From NCBI RefSeq assembly GCF_014697075.1, contig NZ_JACJRE010000047.1:1-61833 (forward strand): DNA of 61,833 nucleotides, read 5' to 3'. This document shows positions 54,285 through 61,833 of the stretch, in pieces. Numbering within the stretch: position 1 is the first letter of the stretch; each line of letters starts with the position of its first letter. The translations under genes and the position numbers were made by a program. The DNA comes from Tolypothrix sp. FACHB-123 (GTDB lineage: Bacteria > Cyanobacteriota > Cyanobacteriia > Cyanobacteriales > Nostocaceae). The notes beneath the pieces are model-generated. The model was not told the DNA's origin, searched no databases, and worked only from the letters and a program-made list of their open reading frames with translations.

Positions 54285-54639
54285 AGGGAAACGGAAAATG
54301 CTTTCATATTCCTATTCCACCAACCCATCCGTGGGGTGTAATTATTTGAATTGGTATAGCCTTAGCTAGATAGATTAGGACATCAAGCTAAGATAAAATC
54401 CTGACAATAAAAGCCTTTCCAGCCTGTAACCAGTCAACAGTCAACAATCAACAGCTATATAACCTTCCCCACCCATAAAATAAAAAAAGAAAAAATCAGT
54501 TAAAGGTAGGACACCCTACCTCTAACCGAAATCAAAGCATTTTGTAACCAAATACCAAATTCAATATCACACATGGTTTTGACGTTGGTATTACAAAATC
54601 ATGACAACAGTGCGGCCATAGCAAATATGTTCAATTTTG
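54285..54639. other. Convergent intergenic region with repeats
   Basis: Holds an attgaattggtat half-site (about 54347-54355) like the MITE ends, a cagtcaaca heptamer stretch (54434-54452), and the ilvN terminator. No gene. Confidence 0.5.
54483..54526 (-). terminator. Terminator-like hairpin downstream of ilvN
   Basis: Read leftward: gttagaggtagg, loop gtgt, cctacctttaac (54526-54499), then a tgattttttcttttttt tract. It is about 115 bp after the ilvN stop. Confidence 0.65.
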
Positions 54640-55161
54640 CTAACTCACCTTTGCTTCCAAAGATTTGAGTAATTCAGTATTGACACCCGACTCACGGGTC
54701 AAAGAAATTTTACCAGTGCGGGCGATTTCCCTCAGACCAAACTTCTGTAGTACCTGCACAATAGCCACTAATTTACCGGGATCGCCTACTACCTCCAGCG
54801 TCAGAGAATCTTCCGCCACATCTACCACTCGCGCCCGAAAAATTTGTGATAGTTCGATCACTTCTGAGCGGTTGCTGCTAGTAGCATTCACCTTGACAAG
54901 CATTAACTCTCTTTCAACACAAGGAGTTTCGGTAATGTCCTGCACCTTCAGAACATTCACCAGCTTGTATAATTGCTTAGTCAGCTGTTCAATCACGCGA
55001 TCGTCGCCAGGTACCACCATCGTGATCCGCGAAACTCCTCCCTGTTCAGCGGGGCCAACAGCAAGGCTTTCTATATTAAAACCGCGACGGGCAAATAAAC
55101 TCGAAATGCGGGACAGAACACCCGCCTCATCTTCTACCAAAACTGAAAGGGTATGTTTCAT
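54640..55161 (-). CDS. ilvN: Acetolactate synthase small (regulatory) subunit
   Basis: 173 residues from ATG 55161; a longer frame opens at 55200, but the family begins [36 protein letters not shown]. The first ACT domain (2-75) binds the feedback inhibitor valine at the dimer interface. A second domain (75-165: [39 protein letters not shown]) activates the catalytic subunit IlvB, which is elsewhere. It serves the first common step of branched-chain amino-acid synthesis. Convergent with the fusion gene, divergent from the BON-protein gene. Confidence 0.95.
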   Translation of the reverse strand: MKHTLSVLVEDEAGVLSRISSLFARRGFNIESLAVGPAEQGGVSRITMVVPGDDRVIEQLTKQLYKLVNVLKVQDITETPCVERELMLVKVNATSSNRSEVIELSQIFRARVVDVAEDSLTLEVVGDPGKLVAIVQVLQKFGLREIARTGKISLTRESGVNTELLKSLEAKVS

Positions 55162-55437
55162 ATTTGCCAACACAGGCTCAGGCTTCATTTTACTAATCAA
55201 AACATTAGCTAATGTTCGCCCTACACGTACTGCCTACTAAATTTCTAAATAAATCTGATCTCTAATTTTAAACTCAAGACTGCACTGATTAAACTTTTAG
55301 AGCGAGTGAAAATTGCACATAAATCATCCTGTAAGCATAAACCCTTGAGAATATATATCTTTTTACTGACAGATGTGAAAAATCCCTAGGAATTTTATCC
55401 TCAGATTGTATAAACCTGTTATAGGAGAAAAGATTTT

Positions 55438-55824
55438 ATGGGTTGGCTCAAAAGACTATTTGGATTAGAAAAGCCACAAAACGCAGAAGTAAACCCTACT
55501 CCCCAAGCAGTACCGCAAACTTCTAATGCAAACTTTGCACCTGAGACTACTGCACCTTCTACTGCTACTCAATCTATTCCCCCAGAACGTTTAGGTTTAA
55601 ATGGAGAATACGATCAAAGTGGTTTAGCCAAGCGGGTAGCGCTAGCTTTTGACCAAGATTCGCAACTGGATGATATTAATACCCTCTGGGTTGCTCAGAC
55701 AGGAGGAACTGTGGTGCTTAAAGGTAAAGTTCCCAGCCAAGACATTCTTAATAGAATGGTCTCTGTAGCTCGTTCAGTTAATGGGGCTACAGGCATTGAT
55801 ACTAACCAAGTGACGATAGGCTAG
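55438..55824 (+). CDS. BON-domain protein
   Basis: 128 residues. A basic N-terminus (MGWLKRLFGLEKP) is followed by a Pro/Thr/Ala-rich disordered stretch (15-55) and a BON domain (about 60-128: LAKRVALAFDQDSQLDDINTLWVAQTGGTVVLKGKVPSQDILNRMVSVARSVNGATGIDTNQVTI). BON domains bind phospholipid or act in envelope stress proteins. No signal peptide is present, so a cytoplasmic or membrane-surface place is likelier. Good ribosome site (ataggag, 9 nt before ATG). Confidence 0.9.
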   Translation: MGWLKRLFGLEKPQNAEVNPTPQAVPQTSNANFAPETTAPSTATQSIPPERLGLNGEYDQSGLAKRVALAFDQDSQLDDINTLWVAQTGGTVVLKGKVPSQDILNRMVSVARSVNGATGIDTNQVTIG

Positions 55825-55863
55825 TCGCAGCAAACTAGGATTTAAGTCCTGACTATGACACAT

Positions 55864-56841
55864 TTATTTTGGGAAATTCGCCAGATGTTGAGTATCATCA
55901 AGGCACTGATTAATCCAATTTAAAATTGCCTGGTTTACTTGTTCTGGACTTTCATCATGGGGACAATGACCCACATCTTCTAAGTTCAGTACTTGCAATT
56001 TCTCATTATATTGAGCAAATTGATTCGCAAGTATTGGCGGCACAAATCGGTCTTTTTGTCCCCAAATCAACAGCATGGGAATTGTCAAACTGGGCAACAT
56101 AGTCTTGACACTAGGGCTAAAGTTCACACCCATAGCCGCTTTAAACAAGGCACTAAAAGCACGAGCAGAACCTCTATCTTGCGGCGGCCCGGCTAAAATA
56201 TCTATCAGTTCATCGGTAATTGCCTCTGGGTTAGCATAGGCAAGACTAGCCCAACGGCGTAATACATGAGGTTGGCGCACAAAATTAAATACAGGTTTAA
56301 GTACTATCGGAGAAGCGACTATCTTTTTAATCGTTGTAATAATCGGCATTAGAATTGGTCGCAGTGCTGCGGGGATTGCTTCTTGCTCTAATGTAGGATC
56401 GGGCAAACTCATCATTACTATCCCTTGCACCATCTCAGGATGGGCAGCAGCAGCGGCTAAAGATATAAGTGAACCATTGGAATTACCAATTAATATGACT
56501 GGTTGACGAATAAAAGCTTTCCAAAAGTCATAAACTTGTTCTACCCAAAGTTCTACGCTGTAGTTCACCGAGGCTTTTTCCGAAGCGCCAAAACCCAACA
56601 TATCTAGAGCGTATACTGTGTGATGTTCTGCCAATACTTCTAAATTGTGTCGCCAATGCCCGATGGAAGCACCAAAACCATGCAACAAAATTAAGGGTAC
56701 TGTCTTTTGCTGATTTTGGTCAGAGCGGATATAAGTATAGCGGGTTTGCCAACCTCGCCAAATCCAGTCCCTTTGATTACCAACCCGCTGTTGCCAGTTT
56801 AGCCCAGTTGTCACACTTACCTCCCGTTCCTGATTTTGCAA
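55864..56841 (-). CDS. Alpha/beta-fold hydrolase
   Basis: 325 residues. HGFGASIGHWRHN oxyanion region (about 54-66), nucleophile Ser in LIGNSNGSLIS (about 121), Asp in GQKDRFVPP (about 264-272) and His in DVGHCPHDESPEQVN (about 293) make a full catalytic triad. The N-terminal LNWQQRVGNQRDWIWRGWQTRYTYIRS is typical of cyanobacterial members in pigment or lipid metabolism, but the substrate is unknown. Convergent with the BON gene; ATG start. Confidence 0.9.
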   Translation of the reverse strand: MQNQEREVSVTTGLNWQQRVGNQRDWIWRGWQTRYTYIRSDQNQQKTVPLILLHGFGASIGHWRHNLEVLAEHHTVYALDMLGFGASEKASVNYSVELWVEQVYDFWKAFIRQPVILIGNSNGSLISLAAAAAHPEMVQGIVMMSLPDPTLEQEAIPAALRPILMPIITTIKKIVASPIVLKPVFNFVRQPHVLRRWASLAYANPEAITDELIDILAGPPQDRGSARAFSALFKAAMGVNFSPSVKTMLPSLTIPMLLIWGQKDRFVPPILANQFAQYNEKLQVLNLEDVGHCPHDESPEQVNQAILNWINQCLDDTQHLANFPK

Positions 56842-57491
56842 ATGCTCTTAATTTCCATATTAAAAGCTTGACATCAAGAATCTCGGTTCTACCCCAGCCT
56901 AACGACTACCCCGAATCAATATACTAATTGCATGAATTCTCAAAACCTCACTTTAAACCTGATTAACTAAGGTTTTAGCTTTAGTTTTACCCCACTCTAA
57001 CCATCACTGCGATTAAGTGGGTATTCTTTGGGATTTAAGAAAAAATTCGACTTGTGTGTACACGATAGCTGGGAATTGGGGCATAGGGAGATAAATTAAT
57101 GAGCAATGACCAATTAGCAATGATCATTGTAAATTTTTGTATAAAATATTACAATTTATTGGTAACAAGGTATTTTATATGTAATCTTGCTATTCTGGAA
57201 ATATAGTTGTAAAACTAAATGTCAATTAGTTGTTAAACCATTGATACAATACTTAATGCTTCTCTAAGTTGTGTAATTTAGATTAACAATTTCAGAGAAA
57301 TTCTCTCAGACTGAGTAGAATGACAAATACAGACTAAGTCTCAACCACCTTATGGATTAGCTAAGCTATAACTGTAAGGTTAATTTTTAAGTCCTCAGCT
57401 ATTTTAGTACTTTATCCTGAGGCGAACCGATCAAAAACTCAGCCAATCAAGACCAAGCCAAATTCTTAACAAAGAGCTCCCACGAATCATA
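56842..57491. other. 650-bp intergenic region and infC leader
   Basis: AT-rich between divergent genes. It should hold the infC promoter and possibly an autoregulatory leader, but I can define no structure from reading alone. A short heptamer-like stretch (aatgagcaatgaccaattagcaatgatcattg, about 57098-57128) is present. Confidence 0.45.
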
Positions 57492-58025
57492 ATGCCTGTG
57501 ATTGAGAAAAAAAGAACTCGCGATCTGCCCCAAATTAACGAACGTATTCGCTTCCCGAAAATTCGCGTCATTGACACTGATGGTGCTCAATTGGGAATTA
57601 TGCCCCCTCACGAAGCACTACAGCTAGCGGAAGAAAAAGAGTTGGATTTAGTGCTGCTAAGTGATAAAGCTGATCCGCCGGTTTGCCGGATTATGGATTA
57701 CGGGAAATACAAGTTTGAACAAGAGAAGAAGGCGCGGGAAGCTCGGAAAAAGCAGCACACCGCTGATGTTAAGGAAGTGAAGATGCGCTATAAGATAGAA
57801 GAACACGATTACAATGTGCGTGTCAAGCAAGCAGAGCGCTTTCTCAAAGATGGGGATAAAGTTAAAGCTACTGTGATGTTCCGGGGTCGAGAAATCCAGC
57901 ACAGTGACTTAGCAGAAGAGTTACTCAAGCGAATGGCGACTGATTTGGAGCCATTTGGTGAGGTGCAGCAAGCACCGAAAAAAGAAGGTAGGAATATGAT
58001 GATGCTCATCTCTCCTAAAAAGTAA
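57492..58025 (+). CDS. infC: Translation initiation factor IF-3
   Basis: 177 residues: [30 protein letters not shown]-domain (14-60), a lysine-rich linker, and the C-domain with [57 protein letters not shown]-3 prevents subunit reassociation and monitors the start codon and initiator tRNA. It begins with ATG, whereas several bacteria use rare AUU for autoregulation. The usual rpmI-rplT partners are not downstream. Ribosome site weak. Confidence 0.97.
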   Translation: MPVIEKKRTRDLPQINERIRFPKIRVIDTDGAQLGIMPPHEALQLAEEKELDLVLLSDKADPPVCRIMDYGKYKFEQEKKAREARKKQHTADVKEVKMRYKIEEHDYNVRVKQAERFLKDGDKVKATVMFRGREIQHSDLAEELLKRMATDLEPFGEVQQAPKKEGRNMMMLISPKK

Positions 58026-58326
58026 TGTTCAAGTAATGTTCTTCGTTCTTCGCCAGAAGTATAAACCACAATTGAAGATTTAAAGCCGATATACCAGTCG
58101 GCAGAATTTCTCCAAACATGATAGTCCTGAACGCTGAGAGGGAAAAATAAGACTCAGTTGTTCAGGACTTTTGCCATTTCTAGGTAAGTTCTGTGGCAAT
58201 TATTTTTAGGGGCTAGGGGCTAGGGAAAAAATCAATGCCCAATGACACCAGTTGCTTCAACGGGGGGAACCCCCGCAACGCACTGGCTCCCCAATGCCCC
58301 GTAAATATACCAGAACGAAAAGCAGA
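58026..58326. repeat. Gap with ggggcta heptamers and a nested GC-rich palindrome
   Basis: ggggcta units (58209-58225), caatgcccaatg (58233-58244), then a cagttgcttcaacggggggaacccccgcaacgcactggctcc element (58249-58290; stem cggggg/cccccg), then ccaatgccc again (58291-58299). The palindrome sits inside the heptamer tract. In-frame start codons here (TTG 58252, ATG 58294) belong to the repeats. Confidence 0.7.
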
Positions 58327-61300
58327 ATGGAACTCAAAAATACCTGGTTAACGGCAAATCGAGGCATTCTGTCCCGACTGCTACAGTGGTTGAATCTCCG
58401 ACCTGAGGAAAGCGAACGGACATGGATGATGTTTATTTTTTATACAACTGTTTCTGTAGGTTTACGGTGGGCGGAAGACAGTACAGTAGCGTTATTTTTA
58501 GATGAATATGGTGCTAATCCTTTACCTTGGATGTATATTGCTAGTGCATTCCTTGGCTTTGGACTAGTTTTTTTATACTCTTGGTTACAAAAGATTTTCC
58601 CCTTGCGTTGGGTAATTGTGGCGATCGCACCTTGTATGGTGATGCCATTAATTTTATTGGTGTTCTTGCATTCGGGAATACATGTTTCTTATTTAACAGT
58701 TATTGTTATATTTTTGATGAGGCTTTGGGTAGACGCACTTTATGTAGTCAATGACCTCAATACTTCGATCGTCGCTAATCAATTATTTAATATTCGCGAG
58801 ATTAAGCGCACCTATCCACTGGTAAGTAGTGGTTTGTTGGTAGCTGATGTGATCAGCGGTTTTAGTTTGCCTTGGCTAGTAGCATTCGCTAAGCTAAATA
58901 AGGTAATTGTCATCGCTTGTGTGGTGATGATGATCGGCACCGGAATTCTTTTCTATCTGAGTCATCACTATCGAGAAGCATTTCCTGATGCACCACAAAG
59001 ACTAAATACTTCCGAATCAACTTCTCGACATCGCCGCCTGCAAACACCACTCAAACATTATATATGGCTGCTATTTGCCTTTGTTGGTCTTTTGCAAGTG
59101 ATTGGATTGCTCATAGATTTCCAATATCTGCGCGAATTGAAATCTAATTTTGGCGATCGCGATTTAGCTAGTTTTTTGGGATTGTTTGGTGGGATTGTTG
59201 GACTGTGTGAGTTAATGACACAGTGGTTTATTTCTAGCCGCTTGATTGAACGTGTAGGAGTATTTTTTGCGGCGGCGCTGTTACCAATTACTGTAGGCTG
59301 TTTGATCCCAGTGGGAATCACCTTATTTAATGTGATGACTGGGGTGCAATTGCCAAACTTTTTCTGGGGGTTAGTAATTCTCAAGTTCTGTGATGAACTT
59401 TTGCGCTACACCTTTATCATGAGTAGCGGCCCTGCACTTTATCAACCAATTCCCGAACGAGTTCGCAGCCGGACGCAAATATTATCGGGGGGAACAGCAG
59501 AAGCGATCGCTACTGGTTTGGCGGGAGTAGTAATTTTTGTAACTTTATTGGTTTGCGATCGCTATGTCCCAGAAGCACTACAAAAATGGGTATTTATCAT
59601 CGAAACCGTGATAGTGGCGGGGATATGTTTAAGAGTAGTAATGTTACTGCGATCGCGCTATGTTGACCTCTTAGTTTTAAGCGCAGATCGCGGCGAACTC
59701 AGTGCTACCAACGTAGGCTTGCGTGTTTTTCAGCAAGGAGTAGTCAAAGCTTTAGGAGAAAAGGGCAGTTTAGCAGATAAACGCTCTTGTATTGAACTTT
59801 TAGCCCAAATCGATTTACATGGCGCGGTAGAAGTTTTAGCACCCCTATTAGTGAAATTACCGCCAGATTTGCAATGCCAAAGCTTGGAAGTTATGTTGAT
59901 GGCTGAGGCTAACCCGCTTTATTTACCCTATGTTCGCCCTTTATTGGAACAGTCTCAAGGTGATGTGACACCAGAGGTATTTGCTTTAGCTTTGCGCTAT
60001 GTTTGGCTGGCAGAACCACATCCTAATTTAAGCTTATTAGAAGAGTATCTGCACCCACGACAACATTCACTCATCCGCGCCACCGCCGCCGCTTTACTAC
60101 TGCGTCAGGGAACGCCAATGCAAAAAGTTGCGGCAACTAAAGCCATGCGGCGAATGCTAACTCATAAAAATGAACGAGAACGGGTAAATGGGGTCAAAGC
60201 TTTAAGAGAAGCCGTTTATTTGCAAGCTTTACGGATTTATATTCCCAATTTATTGCAAGATGAGTCCTTACGGGTGCGCTGTTCTGTCTTAGAAATGATT
60301 GCAGCTACTCGGTTAGAGGAATATTATTCGGCACTTTTGGGGGCACTATATTATAAATCTACCCGCAGCACAGCAATGCGTGCCTTAGTGCAACTAGAAA
60401 ATGAAGCTATAGAAATGCTGTTGCATTTAGCTACCAATATTTACAAACCTGAACTAGTAAGGATTTACGCTTGGCGTACCATTGCCCAAATAGGTACTTC
60501 AGAAGCTGTGGATTGTCTGTGGCAAAACTTAGAACAATCTTGGGGTTCTACTAGAACTCATATTTTGCGCAGCCTTTTAAAAATACATAAACAACCAGAA
60601 ATTAAAAGCTTAGAGGATCAATTTTATGAAGGTAGGGTAGAGACTTTAATTAAGGAAGAATTGAAATTTTTAGGTGATATATATGCAGCTTATATCGACT
60701 TTACACTCCAACAAAATCTCAAAAACCAGGACGCAAAAGTAGTTTTTGAATTACTACAACGCGCACTGTTAGAGCTAGAAATAGATGTGCAAGAAAGATT
60801 ATTAATGCTACTGAAGTTACTTTATTCTCCAGAAAAGATGCAAGCAGCAGCATTTAATATCAGGTCTGATTCAGGAGTTAACTTAGCGCGAGGTTTGGAA
60901 ATTCTTGACCATACAGTGAATCTCTCTTGTAAATCTTTGTTGCTGAATATTTTAGATCGGCGATCGCACGAAGAAAAACTTTATCTCCTGACAGCCGCAG
61001 GGTTAGGAGAATATCAACAATTATCAATTAGTGACAGGCTACGTCGGTTGTTGACAATCTCTAATTTCCTCTCGGAATGGTGTTTAGCTTGCTGTTTTCA
61101 TTTTGCCCAAGTCAGCCAGATTCGCTTGACTGTCCCGGAAATTATGATTGCTTTGCGCCATCCCACTGGCTTTGTCAGGGAAGCAGCGATCGCTTATCTT
61201 AGTGTGGTATCACACCGTATTATTTTAAAACTTTTACCTCAACTGCAAAAAGATAAACACCCGCTTGTGATAGCTCAAGTTAAAAAGTTGATGACACAAT

Positions 61301-61338
61301 ATCAAGCCCAAAATTACAGAGTTGAGCAGGAAGTTTAG
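58327..61338 (+). CDS. NTT/MFS-like transporter fused to HEAT repeats
   Basis: 1003 residues from ATG 58327; frames to 58294 or 58252 would add repeat-derived residues. About 12 membrane helices in the first 450 residues (…RTWMMFIFYTTVSVGLRWAEDS, FLMRLWVDALYVVNDLNTSIVANQLFNIREIKRTYPLVSSGLLVADVISG) resemble ATP/ADP translocase-like MFS proteins. A cytoplasmic helical half follows with HEAT-like pairs (GAVEVLAPLLVKLPPDLQCQSLEVML; RATAAALLLRQGTPMQKVAATKAM; VRCSVLEMIAATRLEEYY) to the end. NTT-HEAT fusions occur in cyanobacteria and other bacteria; nucleotide transport is not proven for them. A strong hairpin follows. Confidence 0.85.
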   Translation: MELKNTWLTANRGILSRLLQWLNLRPEESERTWMMFIFYTTVSVGLRWAEDSTVALFLDEYGANPLPWMYIASAFLGFGLVFLYSWLQKIFPLRWVIVAIAPCMVMPLILLVFLHSGIHVSYLTVIVIFLMRLWVDALYVVNDLNTSIVANQLFNIREIKRTYPLVSSGLLVADVISGFSLPWLVAFAKLNKVIVIACVVMMIGTGILFYLSHHYREAFPDAPQRLNTSESTSRHRRLQTPLKHYIWLLFAFVGLLQVIGLLIDFQYLRELKSNFGDRDLASFLGLFGGIVGLCELMTQWFISSRLIERVGVFFAAALLPITVGCLIPVGITLFNVMTGVQLPNFFWGLVILKFCDELLRYTFIMSSGPALYQPIPERVRSRTQILSGGTAEAIATGLAGVVIFVTLLVCDRYVPEALQKWVFIIETVIVAGICLRVVMLLRSRYVDLLVLSADRGELSATNVGLRVFQQGVVKALGEKGSLADKRSCIELLAQIDLHGAVEVLAPLLVKLPPDLQCQSLEVMLMAEANPLYLPYVRPLLEQSQGDVTPEVFALALRYVWLAEPHPNLSLLEEYLHPRQHSLIRATAAALLLRQGTPMQKVAATKAMRRMLTHKNERERVNGVKALREAVYLQALRIYIPNLLQDESLRVRCSVLEMIAATRLEEYYSALLGALYYKSTRSTAMRALVQLENEAIEMLLHLATNIYKPELVRIYAWRTIAQIGTSEAVDCLWQNLEQSWGSTRTHILRSLLKIHKQPEIKSLEDQFYEGRVETLIKEELKFLGDIYAAYIDFTLQQNLKNQDAKVVFELLQRALLELEIDVQERLLMLLKLLYSPEKMQAAAFNIRSDSGVNLARGLEILDHTVNLSCKSLLLNILDRRSHEEKLYLLTAAGLGEYQQLSISDRLRRLLTISNFLSEWCLACCFHFAQVSQIRLTVPEIMIALRHPTGFVREAAIAYLSVVSHRIILKLLPQLQKDKHPLVIAQVKKLMTQYQAQNYRVEQEV

Positions 61339-61377
61339 AAAATTTTTCATGTCGAGGTTATGCTTAAGCGACCCAAG

Positions 61378-61404
61378 AATCCCCCGTTTTATAAACGGGG
61401 GATT
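61378..61404. terminator. Hairpin between convergent genes
   Basis: A 12-bp perfect stem aatcccccgttt/aaacgggggatt with loop tat. No T-run follows on the + side (gtcaaaa). It may be a bidirectional terminator or a dispersed palindrome. Confidence 0.6.
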
Positions 61405-61414
61405 GTCAAAATAC

Positions 61415-61723
61415 CTAAGCGATAGGTCTTAACATTTCCCGCACTGTAATCATGCAATCAGGAAATACCAAAGGTGAAATTTCCACATTTTCTGCGAGAA
61501 TCGTCTCACTTTGATAACCTTGCGGACTGGGTAAGCGATAAACATGAAGCTTGCGCCTATTTACATCTAAAACCCAGTAATCCACAATACCAGACTTGGC
61601 ATAAATAGAAGCTTTCACCTCTGTATCATATTTGAGGCTAGTATCAGCTACTTCAATAATTAAAAATATTTCCGATGGCGTAGGATGGTAATCTTCAGGT
61701 TCTTTAGTACTTGTTATGCTAAA
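61415..61723 (-). pseudogene. Uma2-family remnant lacking its N-terminus
   Basis: About 102 codons: PEDYHPTPSEIFLIIEVADTSLKYDTEVKASIYAKSGIVDYWVLDVNRRKLHVYR…, the C-terminal half of an Uma2 (DUF820) protein including the VEVADTSLKYDTEVK core. An in-frame stop lies at 61724-61726 and no start precedes the core. The N-terminal 80 or so residues are missing. The internal ATG/GTG near 61618 would leave only 67 residues. It is therefore a truncated copy; the intact family member at 37854-38456 is from a different subgroup. Confidence 0.7.
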
Positions 61724-61833
61724 CTAACAATTAAAATGCCAGTTTAACAAGCATCTAATTCGGAAGTTTTCAAAGTTTCTAAATCCATAAGCCGAGCGTT
61801 TTATTAGCTTGAGCTTGTTATTGATACCTTCTA

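Noticed and set aside
1-61833. tRNA, rRNA, tmRNA or riboswitch
   Set aside because: I looked for TTCGAAT/GTTCAA T-loops and long conserved RNA blocks while reading and found none. A covariance-model scan would be decisive.

Overview
The window comes from a filamentous, probably heterocyst-forming cyanobacterium of the order Nostocales. The evidence is an AT-rich genome dotted with the HIP1 octamer GCGATCGC, a photosystem II D1 gene, OCP-derived carotenoid proteins, a Mo-nitrogenase C-terminal-domain protein, many pentapeptide and Uma2 proteins, and abundant heptanucleotide repeats and MITE-like palindromes of the kind common in Nostoc and its relatives. I recognise no rRNA, tRNA, CRISPR array, prophage or transposase.

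Layout. 0-2 kb: the 3' end of a broken membrane-protein gene and a zinc-ribbon membrane protein. 2.1-9.3 kb: housekeeping and small conserved genes (rsmG, an ABC ATPase, a TPR protein, DUF3531, Nudix, Mo-nitro_C, cupin, creatininase). 9.3-12 kb: an ACT-domain malic enzyme and a divergent psbA. 12.6-21.3 kb: a condensation-less one-module NRPS (adenylation, embedded N-methyltransferase, carrier protein, terminal reductase), followed on the same strand by a Cache-domain hybrid histidine kinase and a soluble receiver-histidine kinase. 21.5-23.3 kb: ftsE and a WecG/TagA glycosyltransferase. 24.3-27.4 kb: a NarL-type regulator and an RsbU/RsbW-like pair.

28.2-34.3 kb is a carotenoid-protein island. 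It has one OCP C-terminal-domain homologue (CTDH) and three helical carotenoid proteins (HCP, OCP N-terminal-domain homologues). queG, a HAD phosphatase, an acidic disordered protein and a LolD/MacB-type ATPase are interspersed. 35-40.8 kb is a branched-chain/neutral amino-acid ABC transporter (binding protein, LivH, LivM, LivG, LivF) with an Uma2 gene between the permeases. 40.9-43.8 kb: a GT2 glycosyltransferase, a TVP38 membrane protein and a stand-alone SelD-associated flavoprotein. 44-48.4 kb: three related pentapeptide-repeat proteins. 48.6-54.3 kb: a Gly/Thr-repeat WGxxGxxG protein, an unknown membrane-anchored protein, a quinone oxidoreductase and a large pentapeptide/helix-hairpin-helix/membrane fusion. 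54.6-61.7 kb: ilvN, a BON protein, an alpha/beta hydrolase, infC, an NTT/MFS-HEAT fusion and an Uma2 remnant.

The best candidate for an undescribed system is 12.6-21.3 kb. The remnant specificity residues of the adenylation domain resemble a glycine code, so the enzyme could make a reduced N-methyl-glycine product, and the adjacent periplasmic-sensing kinase makes a small-molecule signalling role worth testing. Second is the clustering of a CTDH with three HCPs. Third is the repeat ecology: heptamer arrays that supply start codons, host palindromic insertions, and in one case provide the N-terminus of a predicted exported protein.
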